From Terrabacter sp. Root85 (GTDB lineage: Bacteria; Actinomycetota; Actinomycetes; Actinomycetales; Dermatophilaceae), in assembly GCF_001429185.1 (NCBI RefSeq), contig NZ_LMIW01000001.1, positions 1,143,490 through 1,207,489 on the forward strand: a stretch of DNA of 64,000 bases. The letters run 5' to 3'. Shown here piece after piece: positions 62,756 to 64,000 of the stretch. The first letter of the stretch is position 1, and the number at the start of each line of letters is the position of its first letter. The position numbers and the translations under genes were made by a program. Under the pieces are notes generated by a model. It was not told the origin of the DNA. It searched no databases and worked only from the letters and a program-made list of their open reading frames with translations.

Positions 62756-64000
62756 GTCAGCCTCACCACCTGGGTCACCTCGGCCGGGGCCGGCTCGTCG
62801 GCGGCGACACCCACGGGGATCTCGGGCATCGGCCTTCGGGCCTGGTCGGAGATGCGCAGCAGCAGCGCCATGATCACCCAGTTCGCGAGCAGGGACGAGC
62901 CACCGAGCGACATGAAGGGCGTCGTGAGGCCGGTCAGCGGGATGACCCGAGTGACGCCGCCGATGACGATGAAGAGCTGGAAGGCGACGGAGAACGACAG
63001 GCCGATGGCGAGCAGCTTGCCGAAGCCGTCACGCACGCCGAGGGCGGTGCGGATGCCGCGCTCGCAGAAGATGAGGTAGAGCACGATGATCGCGACGGAC
63101 CCGAAGAGGCCGAGCTCCTCCCCGAGGCTCGGGAAGATGAAGTCGCTCTCGGCGAAGGACGTCAGGTAGGGCCGACCCGCGCCGAGCCCGGTGCCGGTGA
63201 GACCGCCGGAGGCCATGCCCCACAGGCCGTTGGCCAGCTGGTTGGACCGCTCGAGGTTGTCCGGCGAGAAGGGGTCGAGCCACAGGTCGACGCGCTTCTG
63301 GAAGTGCGTGAAGGCCGACAGGGCGAAGGCGACGGCCGCGGCGAAGAGCAGCAGGCCGATGGCGATCCACGAGACGCGCTCGGTGGCGACGTAGAGCATC
63401 GCGACGAAGAGACCGAAGAAGAGCAGCGCCGAGCCGAGGTCCTTCTGGAAGACGAGGACGAGCAGCGCGAGCACCCACGCGACGAGGATCGGGCCGAGGT
63501 CGCGCCCGCGCGGGAAGGTGAAGCCGAGGACCTTCTTGCCGGCGAGGGAGAGCACGTCACGGGTCTGCACGAGGTAGCCGGCGAAGAAGATCGCGAGGGC
63601 GATCTTGGCGAACTCCCCCGGCTGGAAGTTGAGCGGGCCGATCGAGATCCAGATCTGGGAGCCGTTGATCGTGCGGCCGATGCCGGGGACGAGCGGCAGC
63701 AGGAGCAGCACGAAGCCGACGGCCATCGTCACGTAGGTGTAGCGGCGGAGCAGGCGGTGGTCGCGCAGCACGAAGAGGACGGCCACGGCGAGGGCCACGG
63801 CGAGCGTCGTCCAGATGATCTGGCGATAGGCGTCACCGTCGGTGCCGAGCTTGCCGCGGGCGAGGTCGAGGCGGTGGATCATGACGAGCCCGAGCCCGTT
63901 GAGCACCGTCGTGATCGGCAGGAGCACCGGGTCGGCGTAGGCCGCCTTCCAGCGCAGCACGAGGTGGACGGCAAGCACGAGCGCGGTGAAGCCGCCGGCG
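62752..64000 (-). CDS. rodA: SEDS-family peptidoglycan polymerase RodA/FtsW (partial, start beyond window)
   Basis: Lipid-II polymerase partnered with PbpA. The frame is open to the window end; the first Met visible at 63978 lies in mid-helix (ALVLAVHLVLRW), so the true start is outside. Visible: at least nine hydrophobic helices, GRTINGSQIWISIGPLNFQP then GEFAKIALAIF (the catalytic Asp/Glu loop context), FQKDLGSALLFFGLF, HFQKRVDLWLDPFSP and the C-terminal GGSSLLANWVIMALLL. It overlaps pbpA by 4 bp. Confidence 0.95.
   Translation of the reverse strand, partial: AGGFTALVLAVHLVLRWKAAYADPVLLPITTVLNGLGLVMIHRLDLARGKLGTDGDAYRQIIWTTLAVALAVAVLFVLRDHRLLRRYTYVTMAVGFVLLLLPLVPGIGRTINGSQIWISIGPLNFQPGEFAKIALAIFFAGYLVQTRDVLSLAGKKVLGFTFPRGRDLGPILVAWVLALLVLVFQKDLGSALLFFGLFVAMLYVATERVSWIAIGLLLFAAAVAFALSAFTHFQKRVDLWLDPFSPDNLERSNQLANGLWGMASGGLTGTGLGAGRPYLTSFAESDFIFPSLGEELGLFGSVAIIVLYLIFCERGIRTALGVRDGFGKLLAIGLSFSVAFQLFIVIGGVTRVIPLTGLTTPFMSLGGSSLLANWVIMALLLRISDQARRPMPEIPVGVAADEPAPAEVTQVVRLT

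Overview
The window is a high-GC actinobacterial chromosome segment around the replication origin. Gene order (yidD-rnpA-rpmH, dnaA, dnaN, gnd, recF, a DUF721 gene, gyrB, gyrA, DUF3566, tRNA-Ile, tRNA-Ala, then crgA, pabA/trpG, pknB, pknA, pbpA, rodA) is the conserved origin-proximal backbone of Actinobacteria. Codon use and gene content suggest Micrococcales, probably an Intrasporangiaceae-like genus such as Janibacter, Phycicoccus or Knoellia. That placement is inference; there is no rRNA gene in the window.

Region 1 (1-22.4 kb) is the origin backbone. It carries two insertions. An NAD(P)-epimerase/TetR divergent pair sits between dnaA and the DnaA-box-rich origin region upstream of dnaN. 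An accessory block (a membrane-anchored protein, a protealysin-like M4 protease with a fused emfourin-like domain, an ECF sigma/anti-sigma pair and a secreted metalloprotease) sits between the recF-DUF721 pair and gyrB. A parS-like site lies between gyrB and gyrA.

Region 2 (22.35-34.6 kb) is a genomic island in tRNA-Ala, bounded by a 45/46-bp repeat of the tRNA 3' half. It has lost any recognisable integrase. Broken whiB-like and replication-initiator-like pieces suggest descent from an actinobacterial integrative element. It carries an intact IS21-family element, an ImmA/IrrE protease with an unknown partner, a membrane protein, and a four-gene leftward cluster: Vsr nuclease, C5-cytosine methyltransferase, putative PD-(D/E)XK nuclease and DUF262/DUF1524 protein. 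This looks like a defence cassette. Its base composition is visibly lower in GC than the flanks.

Region 3 (34.6-50 kb) begins with a caspase-like protease plus an EACC1-like partner, a candidate biological-conflict module. A split FluG-like pair follows (glutamine synthetase-like plus amidohydrolase), then three large secreted proteins: a carboxypeptidase-regulatory-like repeat protein, a propeller/repeat protein and a GH31 glycoside hydrolase with a ricin-type lectin domain. Two near-identical long hairpins serve as bidirectional terminators here.

Region 4 (50-64 kb) returns to backbone. It has a three-hairpin candidate RNA, two low-complexity helical proteins, a peptidyl-prolyl isomerase, a rhomboid protease, a second DnaA-box cluster next to crgA, a LuxR-type regulator, DUF881, a glutamine amidotransferase, and the PknB-PknA-PbpA-RodA growth and division operon, which runs off the window.

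Across the whole window a 7-mer, GGCATAC/GTATGCC, recurs about 28 times. Many copies lie at gene ends and in or beside terminator hairpins. None falls between 21.9 and 35.8 kb, which includes the whole island.
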